NCBI GenBank assembly: GCA_001692895.1 | Contig: KV748262.1 | Span: 124,550-188,549 of the forward strand | Length of the DNA: 64,000 nucleotides | From: Cenococcum geophilum 1.58 | Taxonomy: Eukaryota; Ascomycota; Dothideomycetes; Gloniales; Gloniaceae | Direction: 5' to 3' | Part shown: positions 12,701 to 24,250 of the stretch, in pieces | Layout of the letters: each line of letters starts with the position of its first letter | Position numbering within the stretch: the first letter of the stretch is position 1 | The notes under the pieces: generated by a model | Told to the model about the DNA's origin: nothing | What the model saw: the letters and a program-made list of their open reading frames with translations, nothing else | Databases searched by the model: none | Made by a program: the position numbers and the translations under genes

Positions 12701-13100
12701 ACGTGTTCTACCAGTCATCCGGCAACACCAGTCATCCGGCAGGCCCAAAAACCACCAAAAATTAGAAAAAATGCACCTTAATATCTTAATAATGGTGTAA
12801 TAATAAATTCCTAATTTTTATAATTAGCCTTTTGTGCTTATCTTAAAACTTTTAATAAAGTTCTAGTGTAATAAGCCTGGCTGTTATTAAGATATTAGGT
12901 TTTGGCCCCTAATTTTAAGCTAAATTACAATATTTTTTAAATCTAATAAAAGGTTTAAAATAGGGTTAAAAGGCTAATTATAAAATTTTGGAATTTATTA
13001 TTAAGCCGTTATTAAGATATTAAGGTGCATTTTTTCTGATTTTTGGTGGTTTTTGGGCCTGCCGGATGACTGGTGTTGCCGGATAACTGGTAGAACACGT
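12701..13100. mobile_element. 400-bp foldback MITE (Tc1/mariner-pogo type)
   Basis: The ends are inverted copies beginning ACGTGTTCTACCAG, flanked on both sides by TA (12699-12700 and 13101-13102). The arms pair over at least 95 bp with few mismatches, and the similarity continues, weaker, into the AT-rich middle to about 140 bp. Each arm holds two direct copies of CCAGTCATCCGGCA (one copy in the right arm has a single change). There is no coding capacity. The TA duplication and ends of the ACGT type fit a non-autonomous pogo/Fot1-like element; the parent transposase is not in the window. The near-identity of the arms and the lack of RIP suggest a young insertion. Confidence 0.9.
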
Positions 13101-13403
13101 TAGGTACTCAAGCTGAATCATCACGAATCACTGAGAGCACTACAATCGAGTTTCGCATGTTAAGAGCGTCATTAAGATACCAGGAATTGCTGCCAGCCTC
13201 AACGTTCAATCTCATGATGCTCTGCTACTGCTAGATCTTGTTAGTCATGATTTTCACAATACAACACTCTTCGTGCCGCATTTCCTAAAGCGGAATGAAC
13301 GTCTATTAGTAGAGTTATGTCTATCATCAGAACCGATCACGATGAGTCTAAATTCCCCAGTATCTACTATCGCCAATTCACTATCCTCTCACACGTAGAA
13401 TGA
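13101..13403. other. Short intergenic stretch
   Basis: About 300 bp between the MITE and the end of the GIG1-like gene. No open frame or repeat is recognised. Confidence 0.4.
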
Positions 13404-14231
13404 CTAAGCCACTTTCGCTACCATCGGTACATCGCCGTTGGTGATCTCTTCTACGAAAGCCATGTCTGGATTGTACAGCATGACGTGGAAATGCTCGACA
13501 GCGTGTACTGACTTCAAGGATGCCCAGTTCTTAAACCATATGACCTAAACAAAGTTTAGCGAAAATGATATGCCGATTTCGGAATGTGTGCGGACATTTT
13601 CGGGCTCGACTCGGGAGCGGAACGTCTTGTTAACGAAATCATCAATCTCTTTTCGAGCCTTGATGGTTAGGTCACTAGTTGCAGGATCCTCTTCAAGATC
13701 GAATTTGGTCCAAATGACGAGGTGAACTATTTTGTCGTCGACGCCATACGGCCAGTCATTATATAGTATTTTGATATCCTCTGTGCCCAAAATGCATTTG
13801 AGTCAGTTGAGGAGAATCTCGCGTTATGCCGAGTGATTTCGTACCTGGATACTCGAAAGGTGCTCCTCTCTGTTTCAGATCTGGCCAATGCAGACGCTCT
13901 TTGACGATGAAGTTCAGAATAGCACCGTGCTCTTTGATGAGCTTGTGGGTGTGCTGTCGATATTTGCGCAGATCTGATGGAACGCGACGAAACAAATCTA
14001 CCCGGTTGAGTCCTGGCAGACTTAGAGAGGAAGCCGAATGAATAGAACTATTGGCAATATACTGATGATCTCTTGCGCCTCCTGCCAAGAGAGCTGTTTG
14101 TAGTCCGAGTCCGGGGTGCCGATAATCATGCGGTCCTTCTCTCCAACATCGCGTAGGAAATCAGGGCACTCTGCCGGCCACTGATCCCGGGGCACGTTGA
14201 CCAGCCAGAAGGGAAGCTCTTCATGAGGCAT
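13404..14231 (-). CDS. GIG1: DUF3605 / GIG1-like protein
   Basis: Small soluble fungal protein of the DUF3605 family, named after Candida GIG1, which is induced by N-acetylglucosamine; the biochemical role is not established. Exons 14231-14063, 14012-13845, 13780-13596 and 13544-13404 give 220 residues with no frame break. Recognisable family blocks are LILYND-type [52 protein letters not shown], and a C-terminal HVMLYNP. The start [14 protein letters not shown] is also family-like. All three introns (50, 64 and 51 nt) have gt...ag ends. It is transcribed divergently from the small membrane-protein gene about 1.2 kb away. Confidence 0.88.
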
Positions 14232-15418
14232 CGCGAGGGTGCTTCGAGACGGGGACGTTTGGCAAGCTTTGTTGTGATGTAGCAGGGATACAGAGATACA
14301 ATGTCCGCAGTTGAACAGCGTCGATCGGTGGCCTGCGGTTAGTGTCGCTAAGGTGTCACTATATTCGGAACTCTATTGTGAGCGACATGGCTTCGCAATG
14401 TGATGCGCAGCCCTCTCAACATCTTCGCCCGCTTTGTCTTTGACATCTTTGACATGAATGTAGAATTGATGGTACGGTGCTCACATTCAGGTTTGCGGGG
14501 AGCGACTTGTAGTGTTATGGGCTGTCCTTGTACTCATTAATTTCAAACGAATTTCGAGGACCAAGTTTTCTGATGGGTCTACTACAGCAATTTCGGGAGC
14601 CCAGCCACTCCCTGATCGATAACGGGAGCATGTCTTTTTCGTGTCTCTCTTCCGCCGCCAGCAACAGGGGCAAATCAGCCCCAGCCGTGTTTGGCTGCCA
14701 AAGTCGAGCTGTGACTGGCGCGCTTCGAGATTGATTACCGCCAAGCCATTCCTCGGTGATCCCCCGGCGTAGAGAATAACCCCCGTCTCTTGTAGCTATC
14801 ATTGTGTACCACCCAGCTGGACCGTGATGGGGAGGTAAGTGGAGGCCCGAAGGCAATGCAGATTTTTTTCTCTCTCTATATCGCCAATTTCTAGTGTCTC
14901 TCTTCTTCTTTAACTTCTTGAAAGCACTAAGAACGCGCTCTGAGAAGTTGCCGGCTTGACGCTCCACCAATTCCTTATCTTCACACTTCCTCTCTGTCTA
15001 TACCTCGTGAATGCCACTCTGTTGTCCACGAGATCTGCGATCATCATTCCTCAAGCTGCTCCCGTAATTACACACCCACATCGGCCATCATCCATAGCAT
15101 TCCTTTAACCAAATTCCTCTACAACTGTCTTTAAACCATAAGTCATTCGTTTCAATCGCTGGGTTTCGATAGTCTGCGGAGCACTGCAAGCAGTATTATA
15201 CTACACAATCCTACATACCCGGACATCATATCCACAAGCCTAAACTCCTAAAGAGTCCACGGAGCCATAACTACGTTCTATACCCGGTTTGAATCATCGA
15301 ACTACTCATAGCTCTATCGGACGACGTCCTTATACCACCTGCGATCAACGCAAGCGGATCCAATCTTGATCACAGACACTCAAAACAATCCAAGCCCAAC
15401 TCCACACACTCACTCGCT
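14232..15418. other. Divergent promoter region, GIG1-like / small membrane protein
   Basis: About 1.2 kb between two divergently transcribed genes. The 3' half (15000-15418) is pyrimidine- and A/C-rich, like a long fungal 5' leader. Open frames at 14487-14970 overlap one another on both strands and show no domain. No repeat is seen. Confidence 0.4.
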
Positions 15419-15721
15419 ATGGCCGTAGTCCGCGATCCGGCCTTCTGGCGCCGCTTCTCCATGGCCGTGCATCTTGACGAAGAAGCACAAACAGCAAGGC
15501 CCGAGTTAAAGCATTCGTATGTCATCCCTCAGCCGCGCAGCCGTCCCCAAGGTCGCCCGCCCGACTAACATAAGCACAGTCAGTCCTGGCTCGCGCGCCA
15601 GCAGGCAAAGCGCTCCCGCCGCACTTGCATTTGCTGGATCTTCTGGCTCTGCTTCTTTGGCTTGGTCGCCGGCATCGTTATCGTCATCTTATATCTCAAG
15701 GCGACTGGAATTCTGAAGTGA
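15419..15721 (+). CDS. 79-residue single-pass membrane protein
   Basis: Two exons, 15419-15516 and 15580-15721, joined across a 63-nt intron (gtatgt...cacag with a CTAAC branch site), encode 79 residues. The start MAVVRDPAFWRRFSMAVHLD is followed by a charged stretch, SWLARQQAKRSRRTC, then one strongly hydrophobic segment (about residues 48-70, CICWIFWLCFFGLVAGIVIVIL) and a short tail ending GILK. Neither exon alone is long enough to stand out, yet the spliced frame is clean. I recall similar short proteins as conserved hypotheticals in other Pezizomycotina, without a known function. The arginine/lysine cluster before the helix suggests a cytosolic N terminus. Confidence 0.8.
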
Positions 15722-16662
15722 AAGCGTCCAGAGCCACGTCACTACCGCTCTTGAATGAAGCCGGGAGTGGGCGCAGTGTACGAATTTAGCAGGAGTAGTA
15801 CCTGAGCTGGAAGAAGGGAGGGTGGGGAAGGTATAGGGGAAGGGTAAGGGAGGCGAGTCGAAGAGAAAAGAGAAGTGGAACATGAGATATGAATCAAAAG
15901 CAAAACAAATTCGAACAGAGATATAGGGTTGTCGGGCGCTGAACGGAGCAGGCATTTGGAGTGCTGTGTGGATTTCATTGTATGAGCGGCGCTATTCGGA
16001 TTTGACGGGGAAGTTCGTTGATGATACCACGATTCACCATAGATATTACCGATGCCTAACCAATCAGACAACGGCTGGTAACATTTACTGAATGCAAATA
16101 ACAAAACTCTGAACCCAGAAGTATCCAGGAGGCACAGAAGGCGTGAAAGTCTACTCAGAGGTTCTGCTCATTTACTACCTAATCGTACCATAATTTTAGC
16201 CACCAACGCCATACTGCCAATGCAGAATGCGACTTATGAATAAGAAATAGAAAACAGAACCATATAAGCTACATTATACATCTTTGAAACTTCCAAAAAA
16301 GCAAACGATGACCTTGCTAAATCAAATCCATAGGACTCTGATTATCCTACGCTGAAAATCAGGTAACTTGGGTAGAGAACCCAGCCACCTTTGTATTCTT
16401 GATTGTATACCTAGAAGAACTCCACGTATCTATGGCGCGAAACTTGGTGGTAAAGAGGTTGAATGGGCTATGGGGAGCGTCTCGAATGCCTCGGTTGGGG
16501 AGGCCGCATAGACAAGTCGGATCGTTGGCTTGTGGACCTGAGAAAGTGTCCCATTAGGAAGCAGCGACGGCAGCTCATGGCGTATTCAAGAAGTGGCAAG
16601 GGAAGTGGTAAGCGGGATATGAGGAATGACAGTAGAGAATCAGAAGCGCAGTCCACTACGAC
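15722..16662. other. Convergent intergenic region
   Basis: Holds the 3' flanks of the small membrane-protein gene (+) and the U2AF small-subunit gene (-). Overlapping open frames on both strands (15689-16104 and 16463-16666) show no domain. No repeat is seen. Confidence 0.4.
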
Positions 16663-17411
16663 TTAATACCGCTTCCTTGTGGGCTCTGGACTTGGACTTC
16701 TAGTCACACTCCTTTGATCCCTACCCCTCTCCTTCAGCCACTTTCTCGTCGCCATATCTAGCTCTCGCTCCAGCTCTGGACTCGGCTCTTTGCGATGAAT
16801 GAAGTTACAAAAACCGCCGCGCACGCAGCCCTCGCCACTGTTGAGGCGACAGCAGGCTTCTCGGAAGTCGGTAACGGGGGAAAGTTCGCAGTATATAGGC
16901 CGGGCGGCATACCAGCGCGAGTTAAGTGCGTCGCAGGCTGTCTGGGCGTCTTCCTCGTACTTGAACCGCGCGTAGACATTTCCGATGAGATCTGACCGGG
17001 GCGTTAGTATCCTGTCGTAACAAAGTGTGGGAGACAGGACTTGAGACTTACGATCATTGTTGTTGTCGCAAACAACTACTTCCTCAATCAAGCCGTACTT
17101 GCACATCTCGCACCAAAAGTCCTCGTAGAAAGCGTCGAAATGGTTCTGAAGCTGGCTTGGGTTCATCTTGTTCTTAGGATCGAAGGCAGGATTCTGATAC
17201 AGGTTTGGGAGGAGAATCGTTTGCGAGTATGATGGTTTGACATGCTTTCGAGAACAGCGGTCGCCATGTCGACACGCGCCGATTTTGTAGTAGAAACTGC
17301 AGTTAACCTAAGGATTAGAATGTTAGCTATAAGCTTATGTGATTTGTAGGCTGGTGGTTTACGCACCTTGTCCTGTTCTGTTCCGAAGATGGAGGCGAGA
17401 TAGTTCGCCAT
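16663..17411 (-). CDS. U2AF1: U2AF small subunit (U2AF35) splicing factor
   Basis: Nuclear pre-mRNA splicing factor that binds the 3' splice-site AG and partners the U2AF large subunit. Exons 17411-17367, 17307-17052 and 16991-16663 give 209 residues. The start MANYLASIFGTEQDKV is diagnostic. Zinc finger 1 (CCCH) is CSFYYKIGACRHGDRCSRKH, followed by the U2AF-homology RRM (HFDAFYEDFWCEMCKYG, then NVYARFKYEEDAQTAC). Zinc finger 2 (CCCH) is CRLNSGEGCVRGGFCNFIH. The C terminus is short and Arg/Ser-containing (SVTRSPSPEPTRKRY), lacking the long RS domain of animals, as usual in fungi. Intron 2 has a perfect TACTAAC branch site. It is divergent from the metallopeptidase locus. Confidence 0.96.
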
Positions 17412-18004
17412 GGTGAATGGAGGGAATAGTGAGTATATAGGCGACGAGACTTCGAGTTGCGATGATATCTTAATGTAGTGGTGGCGCGGCTGTTGTGGAG
17501 TTATGTTCTATGCGAAGATTGACTTCGCGATGGAGATTTCGAGGTTTCGGAAGCTGACAAACGCGCCAAGCAATGTCAAGATTTATTTCGAGATCCTTCT
17601 CCACCAAACCCCTTCCATTCACAGTGCTTGAGAAAATATGTGCTTCAGGGATTACTTGTCCTTGCTACAAGTTAAGGATCAATAAAGTCCCACGGATGCT
17701 ACTGATCTTATGTGCTAGTTTCGTATCGCCTGCTTTTGCTTCCTCGGAAGGATTCCAAAACGGGTATCACTAACTAGGAACGAGCTTCTGCCTACTGCAC
17801 ATCAACGTGTATATAAATCAATCTCGCCATCAAAAAAAGAGGACTCTTCTCTGTTCCTATATGTTCCTAACATTCCTCTAATCCATTGATGTGATGTTAT
17901 AAACCTCCTATCTTTGTCATTCAGATATTGAGCCTGGTTTTGTGAAACTACATACTTCTTTACCCCTAATCTACCATTAAGACATCTACGACTAAATAAC
18001 AAGA
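17412..18004. promoter_or_regulatory. Bidirectional promoter region, U2AF35 / metallopeptidase
   Basis: 593 bp separate the start codons of two divergent genes, so both promoters must lie here. No individual element is clear enough to mark. Confidence 0.45.
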
Positions 18005-19860
18005 ATGGCTCGCTCATGCCAATTGATTTGCCTTGATAACATCTCAGATGGCCAGACAGTTCACCAGGTATATATCAATTCCTGTCATGCTTGCTGTGCA
18101 CGTTACTGATATCTCCTTAGCGCTGCGTCCTCATCTCTGGGCGATGCACATCCTATGAGAATGGAGAGGACTTTCTATATCCACTCTCATTGCATACGGC
18201 TCCGAAGCCTTTCCAGTCCAAAATTGGCCCGTGGCTCAAGGAAACTTCAAAGCCATGATCATTCTATCTCCTGGTTCTAATAAGTTGATTTTGGACCATA
18301 ACTACAATGGTGAGATCCAAGATTCCATTGAATTTATCGTAACATACATACCTCTTCTTCAATTTCCACCGCTCCATCCTGCCACCATGGTCGCTAAAGA
18401 CTCCCCTCTGCTCATAGACTGTCCACCGAGCAAGCGAGGTGGCTTCTACTCCGCCCACGCCGACCTGGACGGTGCTATAGCAAAGCTCCGCATGACGGCG
18501 TACATGTGGCAAGCTCTCACCGCAGAGGACATGCGCTCCAAAGACCTCGGACGACGCTCGTTCCGGTTTGTGGACCGTTGACACGCTCAGCCGGGACTTC
18601 TTGCAGGCCAAATGTGACGACTCCCTCGAAAGCGAAAGCGCAATGCGTTCCACGGCCAAGATCCATATCATCCGCTCCTCGCGGACAACCAGTGAGCTAC
18701 GAGACGCTCAGATTGCGCAGCAGAATCCGAGCGCTCGGCGCAAAAACGACCTGTTTGATTACTTCCTAGATGCTTTGAAGGAAGCCGGTGACCCATTCAC
18801 GCCTTCAGCACGTCCCATCGTTGCTAGTCTTATCCTGGACTCGCACTACTCGCCCACATAGAACCTAATCCTGGCCCATGCTGCGTTGGGCTGCTCAAAC
18901 CCCAAGGGCATCTCCCTAGGCATGTTCGGCAGCCACCTCACCTACTCCTGGCCGCGCTTCCTCGAAGAGGTTTCAGCCTGTCTCACGGACACAAGACCCC
19001 CGGGTGGCAAAGTCGGCAACGACAACAGCGAATGCGGTACGATGTGGGAAGCGTGTTCCATTGGCCAGGGCGCCCACATCCACGAGGTAGGCCACGCATT
19101 CGGGTCGCCGCACCGGCCAGGCATCATGGAGCGAGGGTACGCGCAGGGCTGGCCGAAGAACTTCCTGCCGCGGACGGCATACTGTGCGCACACGAAGTCG
19201 GAGGGCGTGCTCGTGACGGCCGAGACGCCGAATAACGCGCACTGGAACCTGGTCGACGCGCTGGCGTTCAGGGTCCTGCCGCACTTCAGACTCCCGACCG
19301 ATCCTGTGCTACCTGTCTACATCCGCGATGCGTCTCCCACCGTCCAGGTAGTGTATGAGGATGACGAGGATCTCGTTGCCGCGCTTGGGATTGAGTCTGC
19401 GGCTGGATGTACCTATCGAATGGAACTGTTGCTGGCGAGTTAAACGCGAACGGTAACTCGAATGTCTTCACCTTGGGTATGTCCATTGTCTCACTGTTAA
19501 GGCCATTTTCTGTCATTTACTGACTGGTCTGGAGAGCCTGCTGTGAGCGAAAGGATTATCGGCTTCTACGGGAAGAACGATTGGAGTCACAGCTTTTGCG
19601 CCGCAATAGAGTTCGCTATTATCACAGCGCCCAGGAATATTGAATCGCCGATGAAGGTTTATGAATTACCGGAATTACAGAATACCGAGGGCGGGTTGGG
19701 AGAAGTGAGTCTATCGGTGAGACGATCATAGAAGAAGTTACGATGGAGATGAAGATTCGGACGACGATGAGGGCGAGAGATATGATAATGAGGATGATTT
19801 CATGGACGAGTCATGTTTGGATGTGAAATTATTTTTGGTCTGCTCGTTTGCAATTAAATA
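18005..19860 (+). pseudogene. Decayed zinc metallopeptidase with jacalin-like domain (YIL108W family)
   Basis: Host gene of the fungal putative peptidase family PF12044 (yeast YIL108W), normally a cytosolic zinc protease with a C-terminal jacalin-type lectin domain. It opens at 18005 (MARSCQLICLDNISDGQTVH), then a 51-nt intron from gtatat to ccttag. Recognisable blocks follow: FKAMIILSPGSNKL, GCSNPKGISLG, the zinc motif HEVGHAFGSPH (about 19080-19112) with GIMERGYAQGW, and a lectin-like IIGFYGKNDWSH near 19555. The blocks lie in different frames: shifts near 18180, 18565 and 19440 that no canonical intron explains, plus an in-frame TAG at 18859 where relatives appear to have Gln. The metal site itself is intact. 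An acidic tail is open to about 19860. Decay is likelier than sequencing error, given several independent lesions. Confidence 0.8.
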
Positions 19861-21783
19861 AGCTCTCGCGAGCTGATACTCAATATCACTTAACACGTTA
19901 ATTCGGGTCCTCAGGTTATCGATAAAGATCGACCAATTAGATCAGCTAAATTCGGTGCCCGTACTCAGGAATATGAGGCTGCCATGTGTGTTTAAATCCT
20001 TCTAGTAGTCTCTAATAGCCGGCTCTATAGTAATTCCTATATGAATAGGCATTCCGAAGTACGCGTAGAGTACATATTGGCTGCCATGTGCGTGGGTATT
20101 CTGCTTTCTTGTCTAGCGGATAGAGCTCCGCGGGCTTATTTATCCACTCTACAAGCTTATCCATAATCTCATCTATAAAGGATAGTCTAAATAACTCGAA
20201 AAGATTGTGTATATCAGCGTTAGAAGGGAGGTTTGGTGAGCCATGGTCGTCTTAATTGTTAATATGGAGAGGTTCAAATTCGAGCAACGGCCAGGGTTTG
20301 GGGGGAGCTATTTTCGCCGCTTATTTGGGGGAACGTTATATCAAGTCTTCTGAACAAGGTCTATATCAATTTTAGCACAATAGAAGGCATGGTGGTGGTA
20401 TAATTGATGCTTGAATTCTATATAGATATACGCGTTGTTTTGAAAAGGGTGCTCCGCACGGACCGCTTACTATGAGGACCCTGACGTGTTAAGGAAGGCG
20501 AAAATGTTCAGAAACAGTGGTCCCCTTTTCCCAGCTGAGCTGGTAAGACGGAAATTGCACTCAATCGGTTCGAGGTGGCCCGAAACGGGAAACTGTACCC
20601 ACATTTTATCCGACTCCCAGGCTCGCACCTCAGCAAGGAGGATATGGTGCGTAAGCTGCATATTTTATTTGCTATTGCGCGTCAGTGCTGTACGCAACAC
20701 CTGAGGAGGCGGTCTTACTGATCCATGACGAAGCCGCAGCGTCCACTAAATTGTTTGGTTGGCAGTTGAGCTGAAGCCTATGCGCGGGAATAACGGCACT
20801 GGACGCCTCTTTCTCGGAGCTTCAGGGCGCTTGTTCAGATTGAGAAACGAAGGGAAAAAAAAGGCGACGTGTTGAAGTTATCCTAGGAGCTACATGCGGT
20901 GCTAAACCTAGGATCTCAGGGTCCCGTAGCGACTGCACATTTTCGACAATCGAGCACACGACCAAAGCAAGGATCAGTAAGATCAGTAAGGGAGTAAATT
21001 GCTCGGACAAGCAGCGAGTCATGCGCCTAAGCAAGAAAGTCTCCACGACCAGGAATTGCATGCCTGTGTTTATTGACAGACCGCGTGTCCCTCTAACCTA
21101 AATGGTTGTTAGGTGCCTGTCGCCATCCTGAGTGGTTTCGGCTAATACGGCAAGGGCATGAAAAAGTGAGCATCCCAGGGCGCCAAGTGACCAAGCAAAG
21201 CTTATGAAGCTTGTTGGGCCTCAAGCTTTATCGGTTCCACATTCGGGCGCCGGCAGGTAGGTCGGATAATTAACAGAAACCAGGACGTAAGGGAAAGAAA
21301 GGGCGTGGTAGACGCTAGAGACCGCAGCGCTGAATGTGTCAAGTATGCCCATTCCGAGGCGACGCCACGGCCTCTTCCGGCGCAAAAGGAGCATGTCCGA
21401 GCGGTGGCCATGACAGGTTGATGCCGCGGCACACAGCCGGCGATATTGTGTTCCTTATCATGCTTCCCTGCCCACTGTCCGACCGGTTCAACTTACGCCG
21501 CCTGCAAACCTCCCACTTAGCATCTCTGCCCTGGCTGGCCTCAACTCCTGCTAACGTGCCGCGCGCCCGCTCTTACGCCTCGCCACTAGCTTTCCATTCA
21601 AATACGATCCGAAGCCCGATATCCAGCGCTCTCAAAACACTGCAAGATCGGCGCTCGCCGCACTCAGCCACACGCGACAGTTTACCCTCTGAAGCCTAGA
21701 ACACGACACCTCGCAAGAACACACCACGGCCTGATCTCCTCCTTATCATGCTCCTGCGGCGATAGCCACGACTTCTCATCATC
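19861..21783. other. Gene-poor stretch, possible repeat remnants
   Basis: About 1.9 kb without a supported gene. Between 19960 and 20110 the phrase GGCTGCCATGTG occurs twice in similar surroundings, and the 19900-20450 part has the mixed composition of an old, mutated repeat. I cannot assign a family. The 21060-21783 part is ordinary in composition and probably carries the LicD promoter. Open frames at 20470-21061 and 21202-21699 show no domain. Confidence 0.35.
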
Positions 21784-22836
21784 ATGAAGTTCCGATTAGA
21801 CTTCCTGCTGCCTCTCCTCGCTGCCCTGTCAACCCTGTCAGAAGCGCTACCAGTGTTAAGGAGACGAGATGCGGACATTGAAAGTTTGTACGGCATCACT
21901 CGCCTGAACCGCGACCATAGCGGCAAGAAAGGCGACCCCTCTGGCAAATACTTTCATGAATCGACAGTGAGTCTGAGTAAACAAGGCAGTTTTCGCAGTT
22001 GAAATCGCTAACAGTCATTTTCTAGTTCCACCCTCATTATGATGGCCGGTTCGCGGAGAAGATTCTTTCCTACGACGAGCGCAGAATACACCTTACAGCG
22101 CTCATGCAAACCTACTTGTCAACCATGAGCGACATTGGCGCCGAGACCTGGATTATGCATGGCTCCTTATTAGGGTGGTGGTGGAATCGCAGGATCATGC
22201 CTTGGGACTCTGACGTCGATGTCCAAATGTCCTACCATTCAATCAAGTTCCTGGCCGACTACTACAACATGACGATACACCATTATAAACTTCCAGGTAT
22301 AGAGAAGGGCCGCGACTACATGCTGGAGGTCAACCCCAACTACGTCATTGACTCGATTGACGACAAGCTAAATGTCATCGACGCGCGATGGATAGACACA
22401 GAAACAGGGCTTTTTATTGACATCACAACATTGCGAAGAAACAGGACTGCAGAGGCTCTTGGCATGGAGGGGGTCATGATGTGCAAAGACAAACATCATT
22501 ATCTCGAGAAAGACGTATTCCCTCTACGGGACAGCGTTTTCGAGAATATGCCAGTAAAGATTCCGTTCGCATATTCTGCGTTGTTAGAGGAGGAATACGG
22601 TCCAAAAGCCTTGACACAGACGGATTTTGAGAACCACCGTTTCGATCAAGATAAGATGGAATGGATACCACTTAGGTAAGCTTCTTTTTCCTCTTCAGTG
22701 CATCGGCATTTTATCTAAGGCGTTTCTAGACCCACTAATATGAAAATGTAGAAATCCAAGAGTCCGAAAAGGACCGTTGCGAGATATCAGACCCAAGCTC
22801 CGTACGCCCAAAACGGGACCCGGAAGTGGAATCTAG
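21784..22836 (+). CDS. Secreted LicD-family (MNN4-like) protein
   Basis: LicD proteins transfer phosphocholine or phosphosugar groups; yeast Mnn4 acts in mannosylphosphorylation of glycans in the secretory path. Exons 21784-21966, 22026-22675 and 22752-22836 give 305 residues. The N terminus is a signal peptide (KFRLDFLLPLLAALSTLSEA). The LicD core is clear: IMHGSLLGWWWNRRIMPWDS, then DVDVQM with the paired aspartates, NVIDARWIDTETGLFIDIT, and a C-terminal FAYSALLEEEYGPKALT. The last exon is inferred: the frame could stop at 22679, but the strong donor gtaagc at 22676 and the acceptor at 22751 add a 28-residue basic, proline-rich tail. The substrate is unknown; a Golgi or wall-glycan role is inferred. 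Confidence 0.87.
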
Positions 22837-24250
22837 ACTTTTTGCAGAGTTTCTGCATTAAGGTAGAACTCTTCATGCCGCCATGATTCCACCAAAAAAA
22901 GCGTTATCCTGCGGATCCTTGACGTGCCGCAAGTGCGGTTCTCCTCGATCAAACTCCGCAGTCCCTCACCGTAACCATCAAGCCCCTTGATCCACTTATC
23001 AGATCGGCTTGCAGGCTGGGCATTTACTAACCACCTCAACCAAAGTCTCATATCATCTCATCATTTCAGCATTATACGCATTTTGCAAGGCGTTGGTGAG
23101 CATGTAAGATATTTACGAGGACAGTGGACGACCTTCGTTTTTTAGTGCATAAGGAATCCAGAATTGGTTAGACGTTGAGTTTGGAGTTTAAAGTGCTGCT
23201 GAGGGCAGAACAGGATTGTTCAGGAGTTTTCACCAGTGTCAATTTTTGGCTGCAGCACCGGTATCTATGGGAGAGCATTTGGAGAGAGCGAAAATGCCGG
23301 GCTTAATCAGCCCACTCAACCGCAATTATATAGACGACTGGTGTCATCTTTCTTTCTCACTGCAGCCTAGCTCGCTTCACATTGTGGCATGTACCAATAT
23401 ATCCTGCACAAGCGGCGAAGAAAGTAGCTTCGTAAGGCGTAGCATCCACCAATCCTGACTGTCTACGCTCCAGCCCCTATCCATTCCTCATTCTCTCTCG
23501 CTCAAACTCCAACCCGCTAGCCTCATCCCCCTTCCCCCCCCAAAACGGTGCACGACCGCAATCAAATCAGCGCACGCGACATCCAACTCGCACCCTGGCG
23601 CAACCTTGCCGCAAGCTAGCGCCACAGGGGGAGAGCCCCACCACCAAGCAATGCCTCGCGCGACTGAAGCCTTCGGAGCCAGCCGCCCAAGCCTCGACAA
23701 GAGATGCCCAAGAAATTCCAGGACGCCCCCGGAGGGGGCTTTTGCTGAAAACCCCTTCGTGAACTGCAGAACCTGCGCGCCAAAGCCCTAACCTGCCTCT
23801 ATGCCACGTTACGGTAGCTGGATCTTTTACCATACTGCCCAAAACTCATACATCCTCTACATAGCATAGTGACGAGGGTTTATTTTAAGCTTTTACAGCG
23901 ATATAGCTAGGTATCTAGAAGCAGCGACATGGAATGGCAGTTTAGATGCTTCCAAAAGGTCATCCGGAGTGCCTTGGAGGGGTCCAGTCACCCCAGGAGC
24001 TATCGTACTCAAGAGGTTAATCAAGTTGACGCACCGCCTTAGTCTCACCAAATCACCTCATGCCTCTTCTTTCCACCCCTACACCAGGCACACTGCCTTC
24101 TAATAGCTGCTTTTAAATACCTTCGTCTAATGTTCATCACTCCTGAAATACTGATAATCGAAGTCCGGCGCCGCTTTGAGCCCTTCGTAGATTGCAGCCT
24201 CTTCACCCTTCTCCCTGGTGTTAGGATCGACTGAGGTCCGATGCTTCATC
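22837..24250. other. Intergenic stretch, no supported gene
   Basis: Contains a GC-rich patch (23460-23800) with overlapping open frames on both strands, none with a recognisable domain. No tandem repeat or RNA gene is seen. Confidence 0.4.

Noticed and set aside
601-22836. Idea of a secondary-metabolite cluster (MFS transporter, HMG-CoA reductase, LicD)
   Set aside because: No terpene, polyketide or peptide synthase and no cluster regulator; intervening genes such as U2AF35 and GIG1 are housekeeping or unrelated.
23488-23842. Overlapping frames in a GC-rich patch
   Set aside because: Open on both strands through composition only; no protein-like motif.
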